DNA of 64,000 nucleotides, taken from positions 2,130,501 through 2,194,500 of the forward strand of contig JAXBDG010000011.1 in the NCBI GenBank assembly GCA_036320915.1, in the 5' to 3' direction. Made by a program: the position numbers and the translations under genes. The notes beneath the pieces were generated by a model. That model made no database searches. It was not told where the DNA came from and worked only from the letters and a program-made list of their open reading frames with translations. The DNA is from Linnemannia elongata. Taxonomy: Eukaryota; Mortierellomycota; Mortierellomycetes; Mortierellales; Mortierellaceae. Below, in pieces: positions 1 through 10,857 of the stretch (within the stretch, counting starts at the first letter, position 1; each line of letters starts with the position of its first letter).

Positions 1-140
1 TGCTCTCTTGTCATAGACAGAGCAGGAGGGAGAAGGGGAGTGAGCTTCGATCGGATTGAATTGAGTGTGAGACTGAATTGTAGCGGCATTAGGGTGAGAA
101 GAGAGCAGCGCCTGCGTTCTCTTTTCCTTTCAGTTCTTAC

Positions 141-1984
141 CTGACCACCAGCAGGATGGACCTATTGTATATAATAATGGTGAGGCGCAAGTAGGGATAG
201 CATTAGTGTATGTTCTTTCGTTTCTTTCGTTTCTAGGTTACATCGAGTAAACACGTGTTATCATGCATCTAGTTGGTACCTTGTGGCAAGCTAGACATCA
301 GAGCAAAACGTTTAGAAAGAAAATTGTAAGAATATAGCGGTTAGTCCCGTTTTCACCGCACCTTCACAGTTCCTAGCAAATCATACAAATACTGTTTCCC
401 ACGAGTTCTTTACCATCGCCCATGAGGACAGCACGGCCATGATACCAGGTATCAAAGATCTTCTCCTCCAACATGACCTTGGTCATCTGGTTCTTGGGCG
501 TCGCATCAATCAAGTCCGCCAAGGTCAGGGTGCCATTTCCACCGGGGATCGGGAAATCGCGCAAGTCTTTGGCCATAGCCTCGGCAGCCTCTTCGCCCCA
601 CCCGAGACGACGCAGGTTCTTGTCCGTTGTTGATGTGGTTCCCTTGCGGAGGTAGTGCATCACCGACCAACACATCACATTGTTGGGAGTCGTGATCGTC
701 ATCCACTATTGTCATTTTGAAGCATTTGAAGAAGAGAGATTGCGAGACAGTTACTGTTAGTCCTTTGTCATTGTTGGCATATCTTTACTTTCTGTGGATG
801 CACGAGTGCCTCATACTTACAGAATAGGGCTTGTCGCGAGAGAGGACATTCCAGAACTGAGACTGCTCATCCTTGAGCATCGAAAATTTCTCAGGATCCA
901 CCGGAGAAGTATATCCGGCCACGCAGACAACACTGAATGGCAGATCCGCCGCATCTGACGCCGGCAACATGTTCTGAGCCTTCAAATCCTCATACAAGGT
1001 CTGACGGACGGCACTGTAAGCCCCGTCGGCTCCGACAATAATGTCGGCGGTGTGGACCGATCCGTCTGCGAATGTCACCGTAGCGGGCTTGTCCTTTTCT
1101 TGGGTCATCGAGACCATCTTCATTCCCATGTGGCATCTCTCGGATGGAATGGCGTTCAACAGGATCTCGTAGAGTTGAGTCCTACCAATGATTCTTCCCT
1201 CACATCCACCCCTAATGCAAAAAAATAACAGAGTTGGAGTAAATTTTGAGTTTTTGCCAGGCCACCCGTCTCGTGTCTTCAAATAATATGCTTTTCAATG
1301 CCGCTGAGGAGAAGAGAGAGAGCTCCAATTAGACATTGTTGGGACGACGGGCTGACTTACATCTCGCTGTAAGGCGTAAAGTCAACAACAAACTCCTGCT
1401 TGCGGTCCTCGCCAAAGTTCTCGATACTGTTGCAGGGCTTTGACCGTGAAACAAAGTCCTCGTAAATTCCTGCCTGCTTCATGTATCCGTACAGATCTGG
1501 TCCCAAAAACAGCGCCGAACCTTTTTCAAATAAAGAAATAAAATGCGGTGTGAATGCCTTGCAGTTGTTGAAATAGGGGCGAAGTAGTTAAAGGAAATGA
1601 ACGAAGGGGCATGACATGGCAAAGGGAGACGGACCAACGGTTCGGGCAACGGGAGCCTTTTCAAAGATGTCAAAGTGGACACCAGCCTTGTGGAGCAATC
1701 CTCCCAACGTCAGTCCTACGTAGGGGGAAAACAAAGAAAGAGATGGGTCAGTGAATTTGGGTTCCACAGCATACAACCTAGAAAAAAACAAACAAGGGAA
1801 AACGGTACACGGTTCAAGAGAGTCAGTGAGTAAGTACAGGAAAATGAAAGATCCTTCCCTGTACCGTTAATTTACCTGCAATACCGGCACCAATGATGAT
1901 GACACGGGGCTTAGTGTTGTTGGTAGTTATTCCTTGTTGAGGCGAGACAGTGTCGCCAGTGGTGGTTGTCGAATGAGTCGCCAT
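141..1984 (-). CDS. FAD-dependent monooxygenase (group A, salicylate hydroxylase-like), 3' end outside window
   Basis: Flavoprotein monooxygenase of the para-hydroxybenzoate/salicylate hydroxylase fold, expected to hydroxylate a small aromatic or isoprenoid substrate with NAD(P)H and O2; the substrate cannot be told. Spliced exons: 1984-1876, 1715-1635, 1520-1361, 1211-821, 705-414, 290-280, 161-141. Exon 1 carries the Rossmann dinucleotide motif IIIGAGIAG. Exon 4 has the DG motif GADGAYSAVRQ. Exons 5-7 join to make the second FAD motif GDACHKVHPAGGQ. The last two of these exons are only 11 and 21 nt. No convincing next exon lies in positions 1-140, so the C-terminus is beyond the left edge. 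The start is the only ATG in front of the Rossmann strand. A close paralogue follows at 2635-5332 with identical exon phases, so this is a tandem duplication. Family assignment is firm, function is not. Confidence 0.8.
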
Positions 1985-2634
1985 GATGAAAAGAAAGGAT
2001 GTCGCTCAAAGAAAGTGTCGAGATGGAATGAGGAATGTAAAAGAGATGTAAGAACAGAAAAAGGAGTAAAGAAGAAGAGCAATCAAAGAAGACGAGAAGG
2101 GTCTAGCTTCATTTCTTTTCCCTTCCCTTGTCTTCTGACATGCAAACAGTAAGAACTAGAGTAACAGCCTAGTCAATATGAACAAGACTAAACAGACTCC
2201 CAGGGTGTGTGTTCTGTAATACGGAAAATGGGTGATACCAATGCACAAATACTCCGATGCATTTCGAGTGTTCAAAGTGAGCAAAATGGAAGGGCCAGGC
2301 TTAGAAGGAAAGAGTTGTGAATGGTTCTTTTTTATTCCTCTTCCTCCTCCTGTTGGTCCCATCGGATGATTTTTGTCTTCCTCAGGTCAACAGTGCAGGA
2401 GTGCCCGTCCATGGGCTTAACTTACCGTTTGGTGTTCTTCAGCTCCTCTTTGATTTTTTGTTTGTGTCTATCTATTGCATTTGTTTGTAAACATACATGA
2501 ACACATGGTCTCGCTCTCTGTGCGCCCTTGGATCGGGAGGGAAAGTGTACAAAGGATTATTATTTATTGTTGTAAAGAATACTGTTCACACCCCCATTTT
2601 ATCGCCCTCCACATTCCCAAGTAACCTCCCCTCT
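1985..2634. other. intergenic region between two FAD monooxygenase genes
   Basis: Contains the upstream region of the first monooxygenase (1985 onward, minus strand) and the 3' flank of the second. Open frames here are short and show no family motif. I see no RNA gene or repeat. Confidence 0.5.
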
Positions 2635-5332
2635 CTAAGCAGAAGCATCAAGAGAGTCTTGTGCAGCGGCTCCTGCGGCCTCTCTGGCAGCAGCTTGGTC
2701 CTTGATCATCTTAAGAGTCTTGACATAACTGTGCTGGTAAGCTGCCTTGACGGTTCCACTGTCTTCAACATAAGGCAAGAAGGATGCCTGAGGCCTTTGC
2801 GCAGAGATCTTTCTGAGGAACAGTACCCAGAGCCAGTGAGGCATGTTCTTAGAGATATATCTCGTTATTGTCGCCTTCAAGTCCTGTTGTATGCATAAGG
2901 TATGGATGGATGGCGTAGAGAAACGTGGTTAGGTTAGCAACAAATAGCAAATCAGAAACAAAAAAGAGGGCGAAGAGGTGTACCTTGTCTGAAACGTTGG
3001 ACATGTTGCGGCCATGGTTATAGGCAGCCTTGGCAAAGGGATAACGCTCCTTCTTGTACTGCTTGAATATATACTCGGTGTGTTTGACCCGCTTCGAAGG
3101 CAGGACGTTGATCCAATTGGCCAACGCGATCGCATCATGGAATCCAAGGAGTGCTCCCTAGAAGAAACGTTGGAAAAAAAATTAAGGTCATCAGTGATCA
3201 GTGGTCAACGATCAATGATTCAATTCAGAAACAAGAATAAAGCAGCATGCCAGTTGGTTTCATAAATTTTGAGGCAAGGTGATCATCATCCGCTGATAGT
3301 AATGGGTACAGATGAAGGAGTTTCGATTCGTACCTGGCCACCTGCTGGATGGATCTGATATTTAGAATAATGCAAACAAGAGTCGATTGAAATGAGTTAG
3401 TATTCTGGAGAGGAAGTGTATTCCCAAGAAACGTTTTCTGGACTGTCTGGTCATTGGCATGGAGCAGCAATCAATTACCTTGTGAACAGCTAATAGAAAA
3501 CCATGATAATGAAAACAAAGAAGTTGAGGCACGTTGCAGATGGGATTCAACCGCCGAAGAAAAGGCGCAAAACAGAAGGCGAGCATATCGGATTAGTATA
3601 CTGCTTCTTGTCTATCCCGCAAAACAAACTAATAAAAAATCAAGCATGCATACTCCATTTACTCTCTCTGCCCGCCAACGGCGCACTTATGTTTTCCTGC
3701 ATTCCAAACTCTCACAGACAGGCCCACTTACCATCTCCAATCAATACAGTTCGGCAATGGTACCAAGTATCGAAAACCTTCTCTTCCAACATGACCTTGG
3801 TCATCTGGCTCTTGGGTGTGCCATCAATGAGATCTGCCAGCGTCAAGGTCCCATCGCCACCGGGGATGGGGTAATCTCGCACTTCGTCACACATCGATCC
3901 AACAGCACCCTCGCCCCAATCGGTTGTGCGGAAGTTGTTGTGGAGCTTAGACGATTCCTTGTCGAGGTACAAGAATACGTTCCAGCAGACGACATTGTTT
4001 TGGGTTGTGAAGTATGCCCACTTTTTGTAGGAGAGGAACGGAAGGAAAAGGTGCAGGGAGTGGGTCTGTTAGTCGTCTTTTTGTTTGGGCATCGAAATCA
4101 TTAATCGATATTTTTGGTTCTGCTAATTTAACTTGGCTTTGAAACCTTACCGAGTAGGGCTTGTCCGTGCCAATGGTGTTATAGAAGTGGCACTCAGGAT
4201 CCTTCAGTTCCGTAAACTTTTCAGGATCAAGCGGACCAGAGTGTCCTGCGAGGCAGACACAACTGAACGGCAAGTCTTTGGCATCCGAGGCCGGCAAAGT
4301 CTTTTCCCTCTTCAGCTTTTCATACAGATTCTGACGGACAGCACTGTAGGCGCCATCTGCTCCGACAAGGATGTCACCCTCGAAATCAGAACCGTTGGCA
4401 AAGCGGATATGGACTCCGTTCTCGCCTTGAGTCATTGAGAGCATACGCATGGGCTTGTGGAGGTTCTGTGGTGGTACCTTGCTTAGGAGGATGTTGTAGA
4501 TGACCGTACGAGGAATCAACCGACCCTCATATCCTCCCCTGTTTGTTTGAAACGAGAAAAAAGGAGTGATGCAGAATACGATGCGGATGGTAAGAATTAA
4601 AAGTGTTGCTCTTCACCGTGCTACATGAACATGCCCGGTACCCCTGTTTTCGAAGGAGAACATTACATTTCTCGGAGGAGATTAAAGTCGATCTTGAACT
4701 GTCGCTGTCGATCCTCGCCATAGACATCAATGGAGTGACATGGCTTGGACTGTTCAATGATCTCGTCTGCTATCCCAAGCTGGTGGAAGATACTGAACAG
4801 ATCTGGGCCCAGATACAGTGCCGATCCTTTCAGAGAGGTTCGACAACGAAAATAAGCGAGTGTTAAAATTGCATTTTGGAGCTGAATGTAACAAACATTG
4901 TTGTTGTTTTGCTCTGTTTTCATTTTTTGATTTCTATTGAGAACACTCACCAACTGTTCTGGAATCAGCAGACTTTTCAAAGATGTCAAAGGGGACACCA
5001 GCCTTGTCAAGGAGCAATGCCAGTGTGAGTCCTAATAAAGAACAACACAAGTGAGAGGGTGAGAATGGGGTTGCAATTGGGGAAGACATGCATTAGGGAC
5101 TCGGGGTGTCTTCAGGGTTTGTGCGACATGATAAAATTGCAGTCGTCAGTTGCTGTTGGCGACAAATGGTTGGAGTTTTTTGTCGTTGTTGTTTAAGAGA
5201 AAGATAATTACCAGCTATTCCCGCCCCAACGATCAGGACGTGTGCTTTCCCGGGGGAGTCGTTATAGACGGTGCAGTCGGGACCATAGATCACAAAGTCG
5301 TCCGTCGATTCTGCTGTTGTTGTTGATGCCAT
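2635..5332 (-). CDS. FAD-dependent monooxygenase (group A), complete, nine exons
   Basis: Paralogue of the gene at 141-1984, complete here. Exons: 5332-5212, 5031-4951, 4826-4667, 4538-4151, 4020-3732, 3489-3479, 3354-3334, 3157-2984, 2883-2635. They join in frame to 497 residues. Motifs in order: HVLIVGAGIAG (FAD Rossmann, near residue 35), LGPDLFSIFHQLG, GADGAYSAVRQ (DG motif), GDAVHKIHPAGGQGA (second FAD motif, flavin ribityl contact). The last motif is built from exon 5, an 11-nt exon, a 21-nt exon and exon 8. The C-terminal helical region ends DSLDASA. No signal peptide is apparent and a cytosolic soluble enzyme is likely. Substrate unknown; related families act on phenols, salicylate and kynurenine. 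Length is normal for the family. Confidence 0.85.
3334..3354 (-). other. 21-nt microexon of the FAD monooxygenase
   Basis: Encodes IHPAGGQ. It is flanked by an AG acceptor at 3355-3356 and a GT donor at 3333-3332. With the 11-nt exon at 3479-3489 it restores the flavin-binding motif. The paralogue has the same exon at 141-161. Confidence 0.85.
3479..3489 (-). other. 11-nt microexon of the FAD monooxygenase
   Basis: Eleven bases between TAG and GTA. They supply the last two bases of an Ala codon followed by Val-His-Lys. Without it the reading frame breaks. The paralogue has the same-sized exon at 280-290, coding Ala-Cys-His-Lys. Confidence 0.85.
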
Positions 5333-7028
5333 TTTGAGGGCCGATTGGTAGTTGTGAACGAGAGAGAGAAGGGAGAAAGAGGGGTCGTCGGAAGGAATGG
5401 GGTATACAGGAGGGAGAGGAGGAGAATTGGAGAGGAGAAAGAAGGAGGTTGTTTTCTCAGGGATATTGAAGTTAGAGTTGTGAAGAAAGGATAAAGTTAA
5501 CGGAGGAGTGAAGAAAACAGAAGACCGAGCGGAGGCCGAGGGTTGAAGAAACAAGAACCAAGAAACAACAAAAAAAAACGTCGAAGAATGTAAAAGAGAA
5601 TGAACGAAAAGAGATTCACTCACCCTCATCACCCATGGGACCCCTACTTCTTCCCATTCGCTTAATGTTCGCTTTGTAAGGAATAACCCTCCATCCGTCA
5701 CTCATAGCATATTTGTCCTACCCGCACTAATGCTCACTCTTTCTCTGTCTCTCTCTCATTCTCTCTCTCTGCATGCATGCGTACATAAGACAAAAAAAAC
5801 ATGGTGCAGTTTGGAGAAGGGAGGGAAGGACGCAAAAGGGTGGGTTAATCGAGGCTGCCTTTTGGACCGCATCACTGAATTGAATTCTTCCAGTAAAGAA
5901 GAATGAGAAGGATATTTCAAGGATTTTTTGCTCCAACAAACAAAGTGAAATACTAAGATGCTCAGAGAGAGAGCAAAAAGGGCTGTGAAGCACACTATGA
6001 TCTTTCACCAAGGGGACGGCATTTTAATTAAACCAGACGTTACTCTATCTCTTTCAATTGGGCCCAGGAGAGATGAAAATCGAAGGAACGATGGATAAGT
6101 GGATGAGTTTTGTCTGAGGTAGTGAAGATGGACAGAGAAAGAGCGAGTGGGAGAGGCAAGCGAGACAAGGCAGATGCGCTGGACTTTCCCTTCGATGGCA
6201 GTAAATCAAAAGGTACCGTGAGAGGAGCACACGCCTTTTCGCTATGATTTTCGTCTACGTTTTCGTTTTCTTAACTACCGTTGAACGTCGATCTCTCCTG
6301 AGACGCACTCATGGTTTATGCCGCTTTGCTCTTGTCCAACTGTCTGCTTTCCCTTCCTTTGTATAAAACACAAACATATCGTGAGATGCTCAATGAGAAT
6401 CCACCCCTTTTCTTGAGAACCTAACAAGGCCAAGGTATCCATTCAAGGGTATAGGAAAATAACAGAAAGCAATTTCATTATTCCACTTGGTAGGTATGGG
6501 GGTGTAGTCGACCTGAGGGAAAAGTGGGGTTACCTGTCAGGCATATTCAACTTCTCCAACGACTACAGCGTCGACTCCTCACCGATAACAGGCCTTCAAT
6601 TGTGCCTCCACTCTTCCACTCCGACTCGACTCCTTGTCTCCCTGTCCAGGAACCGTCGTTTCAAGATCGTTGTAAATCACTAATGGAGGTTGCGCTGGTG
6701 CCGGTAAGCCACGGTGGCCTTGCCTTTGCGTTTTGGCTTTGAGTTATGCTATTGCTCAACTGTTTTTGACATTTTATAATGGAAGGGACATATCGCATCT
6801 TTTCACAGCCAGACAGCAACCCTATATGTTTGCATTGGAACGTTCATGAGCAAGGGATTTTCAGCTCCATTAATTTCAGTTTTCAATATCAATCAACTTT
6901 ACCTCAAGACTTACTCTATTTATTACTACTCATCTTATTAGCGTGGCAACCTGATGCACAGTCAATTACTATACGATAGTTTAGGACTATTTCGTAGAAG
7001 AGTCCTTGACAAGGGCCACCAATGCCTA
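5333..7028. other. gene-poor upstream region of the FAD monooxygenase
   Basis: About 1.7 kb without a supportable gene. The first few hundred bases on the minus strand are purine/pyrimidine-skewed and presumably hold the promoter and 5' UTR of the monooxygenase starting at 5332. A run of CT dinucleotides lies near 5745-5770. Remaining frames are short and carry no recognised motif. Confidence 0.4.
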
Positions 7029-7652
7029 TCACCTACCGACATTGGGGAACCATACCAGGATAGTATTGAACCCCAAAAGCTCCTTCCAAGTCACGATATC
7101 CACTTTGTTATGAAGCAGGTGCGCATTCTCAAATGTCGATATTAGGAGCAGCAACGGGTAGGTGATATCGTCCCTGGGCATTAGGCGGCTATCGTTGACA
7201 TCGTGTTCTCAAAATGCAAGAATGTAGCAGGCTTGCGACCGCTGTCGCCAACGAAAAGCAGTTTATGGCAAGGTATTATGAACGATATCTTAAAAGTTTT
7301 CTCTCCTGTTCAAAAAGGCCGCAAAAGATAGCCCTTCAGACCTGCTAAGCTCATCGCCGTCAACCAATTCAACTAGACAGATGTTTGGAAGCCAGCGCAT
7401 CGTCGACGCTACCGAAATAAGATCAAGTGCAGGTTGATCGAGGTAGAGGTCGATGAGCTTTGGATGGTAGTGTGACATGGAGAATGGATAGTGTGTTGCA
7501 GTCTGGTTATGACGCCAAGATGCGTGAGTAAATGAGAGAGGAGGTCGAATACCGCATGTGCACGCGTGTAAGATGAAAAAAGAAGAAGAGGAAGCGACGT
7601 CCCTCAAAGACTGGAATGTGAAACAACCCTGCCTTGTTTGTTGATGGTCCAT
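7029..7652 (-). pseudogene. decayed F-box/LRR-like protein fragment
   Basis: Two protein-like stretches on the minus strand resemble the leucine-rich part of fungal F-box proteins. One (7652-7290) contains KLIDLYLDQPALDLI and ICLVELVDGDEL. The other (about 7200-7029) contains LLLISTFENAHLL and KVDIVTWKELLGF, then a stop. Stop codons and a frame change lie between them, and no F-box start is visible upstream. An intact F-box gene is at 28004-30178. The alternative is a real exon pair of an unannotated gene. The family call rests on leucine pattern only. Confidence 0.3.
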
Positions 7653-8783
7653 GCATAGTTGCCCACTGTGTAAAAAAAATTACATAGGTAAACACGCACC
7701 ATATACTTTCTAGTATTTCTCCGTGTGGATGTGGAGAAAAAGGAAAATATCATTCAAACCTGAGCATTGAGAGGTACAACTCTATCTGGAAGCAGTCATT
7801 CTTATTTCGAGATCTTAGCATGTCTGTCTGCTTCTCCTTCCTCTGCTAATCTGTTTCTCTTCCTTCGCTCACGCTACGATGCAGTTGCCTCCGATGGCTA
7901 TGAGAGGAATCAAGCAGTGGCCCATTGCCCCAGTGCTATTTCCTCCACAGCGACCGTTTTTCTGGTCGACCAGTGAGACAGATAGAGTGTTCAGTGATGG
8001 TGTCTGGACAAGGGTCGACCTTCTGCTGATCGTCGCAGGTACATTCGATGTTCTTTTTATTCCACTTTGGCAAATAAGAGAACGCTTTCGTTCATGTTTT
8101 TTTTTTGCCTGACTTTCGTAACACTCAGCCTCAAGAACCCAACAGTGCCAGTGACGGTGGCGACTCGAATAAAGGGTAAGGACATTTACCATGAAGCAAC
8201 TACAGCAGCAGCCATCGTCTTGATTTCTTCTTTCGTGTGCTGCACAATTTCCGCAGGTGATCGCGATTTTATATTCGTCGTTTGTCCTTTCTACGTGATA
8301 TGACTGTACGTTAATCTACATTGATGGGAGACATCGAGCAAGAAGCGTCAAAGGTAATTGCCTGTGTACTTTCCTACTGTGTCGGTTTGTTTTTTACGTC
8401 ATTAAACCACACACGCCGCCCTTTGCTCTTTGTGTTCGTCGGTAATGGGTTTGTTTACATCACCTGGTGGCACGCCCCCATTTTTCTGCTCCCCGATTCG
8501 CAAGATAATTTGTGAGAAGAAGGAGAGAGAAAGGCAAGTCGGGTCAATTGACAGGACCCTGTGCGTCTCTCGATGATTGTATACATGAGTACTCTGATTG
8601 GCCAATTCGCTAGTAATGCATCGTCGAACGTTGGGCATAAAAGGGCATACATTTCCTCAAGGAAAGAAGAAAGAACAACCAACAAATAACAATTCACAGC
8701 AACAGCAGTAGCAGCAACAACAGAAAAAATTCTCATCTTCTTTCTTCTCACAACCTTTCTCACACACAAACATACACCATACA
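7653..8783. other. intergenic region upstream of glutathione S-transferase
   Basis: No supportable gene. Overlapping frames on both strands look like shadows. The last 130 bases before 8784 (CAA-rich, then CACA-rich) look like a 5' UTR. Confidence 0.4.
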
Positions 8784-9638
8784 ATGAACAAGCAGCAGTC
8801 TACCTTTGTCGTCAAGTACCTGACGGGCAATGGGCGTGTTGGTAAGCAAGCAAGGAGACAAATCTGAGGTACACTGTCCTTGCTTCCTTTCTGTCACTCA
8901 CATACTACGTCGCCTCCCTCTTTTACTCGACGCTTATAGGTATCATCCGTCCAATTCTTCACTTGAAGGGCGCTCAGTATACAAATGAGATTGTCACTCT
9001 TGAAGACGTTGCAGCCAACCGTGCGGATTACCCCTTTGGCCACATCCCAATGCTGATCGAGACCAAGCCCGACGGCACCAAATTTGAGCTCGGTGAATCG
9101 ATTGCCATCGAGGTACCTTTACTCTACAGCAAGCTGTAAATGGTTATGGTTCGCCGCCCTCTCACTTCAATTGGAATCCTAACACTAATACTCCCTTTCT
9201 CTTGACTGTACACCACAATAGCAATACCTCTCAGAGAAGTTCGACCTCCTCAGTTCAACACCCGAAGAAAACGCCATCCAGAAATCCATTGCTCTCAACA
9301 TCTACTTTGAGATCTACAATCACTGCTTTGCAGGCAAAATCCCCATCCAAGAAGCTGTCGCTGATCCCAACTCTGAATTCCTCTCCAAGGCTTTGCCACA
9401 GTTCCTGGCATGCCATGAACGGTGGTTAAACAAGAACGGGAACAATGGACATTATTTCGGTGACAAGTTAACTTACCCGGATCTTGTGTTGTTGCATTGG
9501 TGCAGGATGATGCAGGGGTTAGGTGTCAAGTTGGATGAGAACAGCCCGGTGAAGAAGTTGGAGAACACCTTGAAGGAGATGGAGGAATGGAAGGGTATGT
9601 ATGATACCTTCCACCCTTTTGGCTCCGTTGACGCTTAG
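8784..9638 (+). CDS. glutathione S-transferase (sigma-like)
   Basis: Glutathione-conjugating or glutathione-binding cytosolic enzyme of 215 residues, in three exons: 8784-8841, 8940-9112, 9222-9638. The N-terminal thioredoxin-like domain shows the cis-proline signature GHIPMLIE and the glutathione-contacting ELGESIAIEQYL (Glu-Ser pair). The all-helical C-terminal domain follows, with LTYPDLVLLHWC matching the N-capping region (S/T-x-x-D) of GST-C, and ends FGSVDA. Length is typical. The start gives a strand-forming N-terminus (FVVKYLTGNGRVGIIRPIL) as in sigma-class enzymes. A role in detoxification or eicosanoid-type chemistry is possible but not shown. The gene stands alone upstream of the MYND pair. 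Confidence 0.88.
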
Positions 9639-9937
9639 GTCACGTAAAAAAAACTACTAAAAATATAACGATTTATGCATCTCAATCTGCTCTTCCCACG
9701 GAGGACATTGCACCTTTGTCTTTCCTTTTCTTCTGATTGACCTATTACAGTTAAGGGGACCGTTAATCGACTTAACGTGCACCTTTTCGTGTTTCTAGAA
9801 GATGCGAGAAAAACAGGCTCTTCGACACACTTTCCTCTCTCTGTCTTTCTCCTCCTTCATCACCAATCAACAGCTGACCAGCCAACAACGTCGACCAGGA
9901 TCAATTTACCAACTCATCATAAAACCTCGATTCAGCA

Positions 9938-10648
9938 ATGACAGACTCATGCGCGAAATGCAGCAAGACGTCAGCGGATGCCGGAGCCCCCCTCAAACTG
10001 TGCGCAAAGTGTAAGTCGATCCACTACTGCTCACGCGATTGCCAGAAGGATCACTGGAAAGTTCACAAGAAGGTCTGCGCCACCAACGCCAATTCCAACA
10101 CCGGCGCCACCTTCACCACTTCTGCCCGTAGGGAAGGAGAACCCTTGGAGGTTCATATCGAGAAACCCTTCCACAGACTGAATGACAAGACTTGGCTTCA
10201 CAACCGGTCTGAGAAGGACCTCCAGAAGATCCTGATCGACGTCTACCGCCTCCGCATGGACGATACGTTCAAGTTTGACCACATGGTCGAGAACGATTCC
10301 CTCTACAGCGGTGCACGTGATGGAACCAACGGGTTCAAGAGCTTCCTGGGTTTGGTTGAGGGCAAGGCTGGATTGTTGCCGGCGGATTGGAGTGCTGAGA
10401 AGAAGGAGGCGGTTATTGCGTTTGGACAGGCTGAGCCTGAGAAGCTGTTATTCCACAAGGCGGATAAGGAGACAATCATCAACAGATATGGCAATGCTCA
10501 TATGCCAATGCAGATGCGGTTGTTTGGAGAGCAGGTGTATGGACGCGGTGTGGGTGGACAGGCGGGTGCGCCGATTATCCAGTTGCAGATGCAGATGGAG
10601 AGCGGGTCTCTGCATGGTTCGACCATCAACGCCAACCGGTACCGCTAA
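9938..10648 (+). CDS. MYND zinc-finger protein, short paralogue
   Basis: Intronless, 236 residues. The N-terminal MYND finger (about residues 5-47) has the full set of ligands: CAKC, then CAKC, HYCSRDC and HKKVC, expected to bind two zinc ions and a proline-rich partner. A conserved C-terminal domain (about residues 75-230) follows, with KPFHRL, KTWLHNR, MPMQMRLFGEQVYGRG and QLQMQMESG. The same finger-plus-domain layout is found in many fungal MYND proteins of unknown function. The next gene (10858-12402) is a longer tandem paralogue sharing both parts. No SET domain, so not a SMYD methyltransferase. Confidence 0.8.
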   Translation: MTDSCAKCSKTSADAGAPLKLCAKCKSIHYCSRDCQKDHWKVHKKVCATNANSNTGATFTTSARREGEPLEVHIEKPFHRLNDKTWLHNRSEKDLQKILIDVYRLRMDDTFKFDHMVENDSLYSGARDGTNGFKSFLGLVEGKAGLLPADWSAEKKEAVIAFGQAEPEKLLFHKADKETIINRYGNAHMPMQMRLFGEQVYGRGVGGQAGAPIIQLQMQMESGSLHGSTINANRYR

Positions 10649-10857
10649 GGAGGAGGGGGCAGATAGTTGCTGACAGGGTGTTGCGTCGACTGAGGTACAA
10701 AGCAAGGCAGCATCTTCACAATGAAGTGTTCAGTTATCAGTTTGTGACGTGCAAAATATGGGTGCCACAATGAATGATTTATGATTTTTTTTGTGCATGT
10801 GGCTCCTCTTCCTCCCTCCACTTTACATTAATCAACCAACCCCACCAAGACCACACC

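Noticed and set aside
5093..5701. Upstream in-frame extension of the second FAD monooxygenase (start near 5700)
   Set aside because: The extension is Ser/Leu/Phe low complexity of pyrimidine-rich UTR; the ATG at 5332 directly precedes the Rossmann motif and matches the paralogue.
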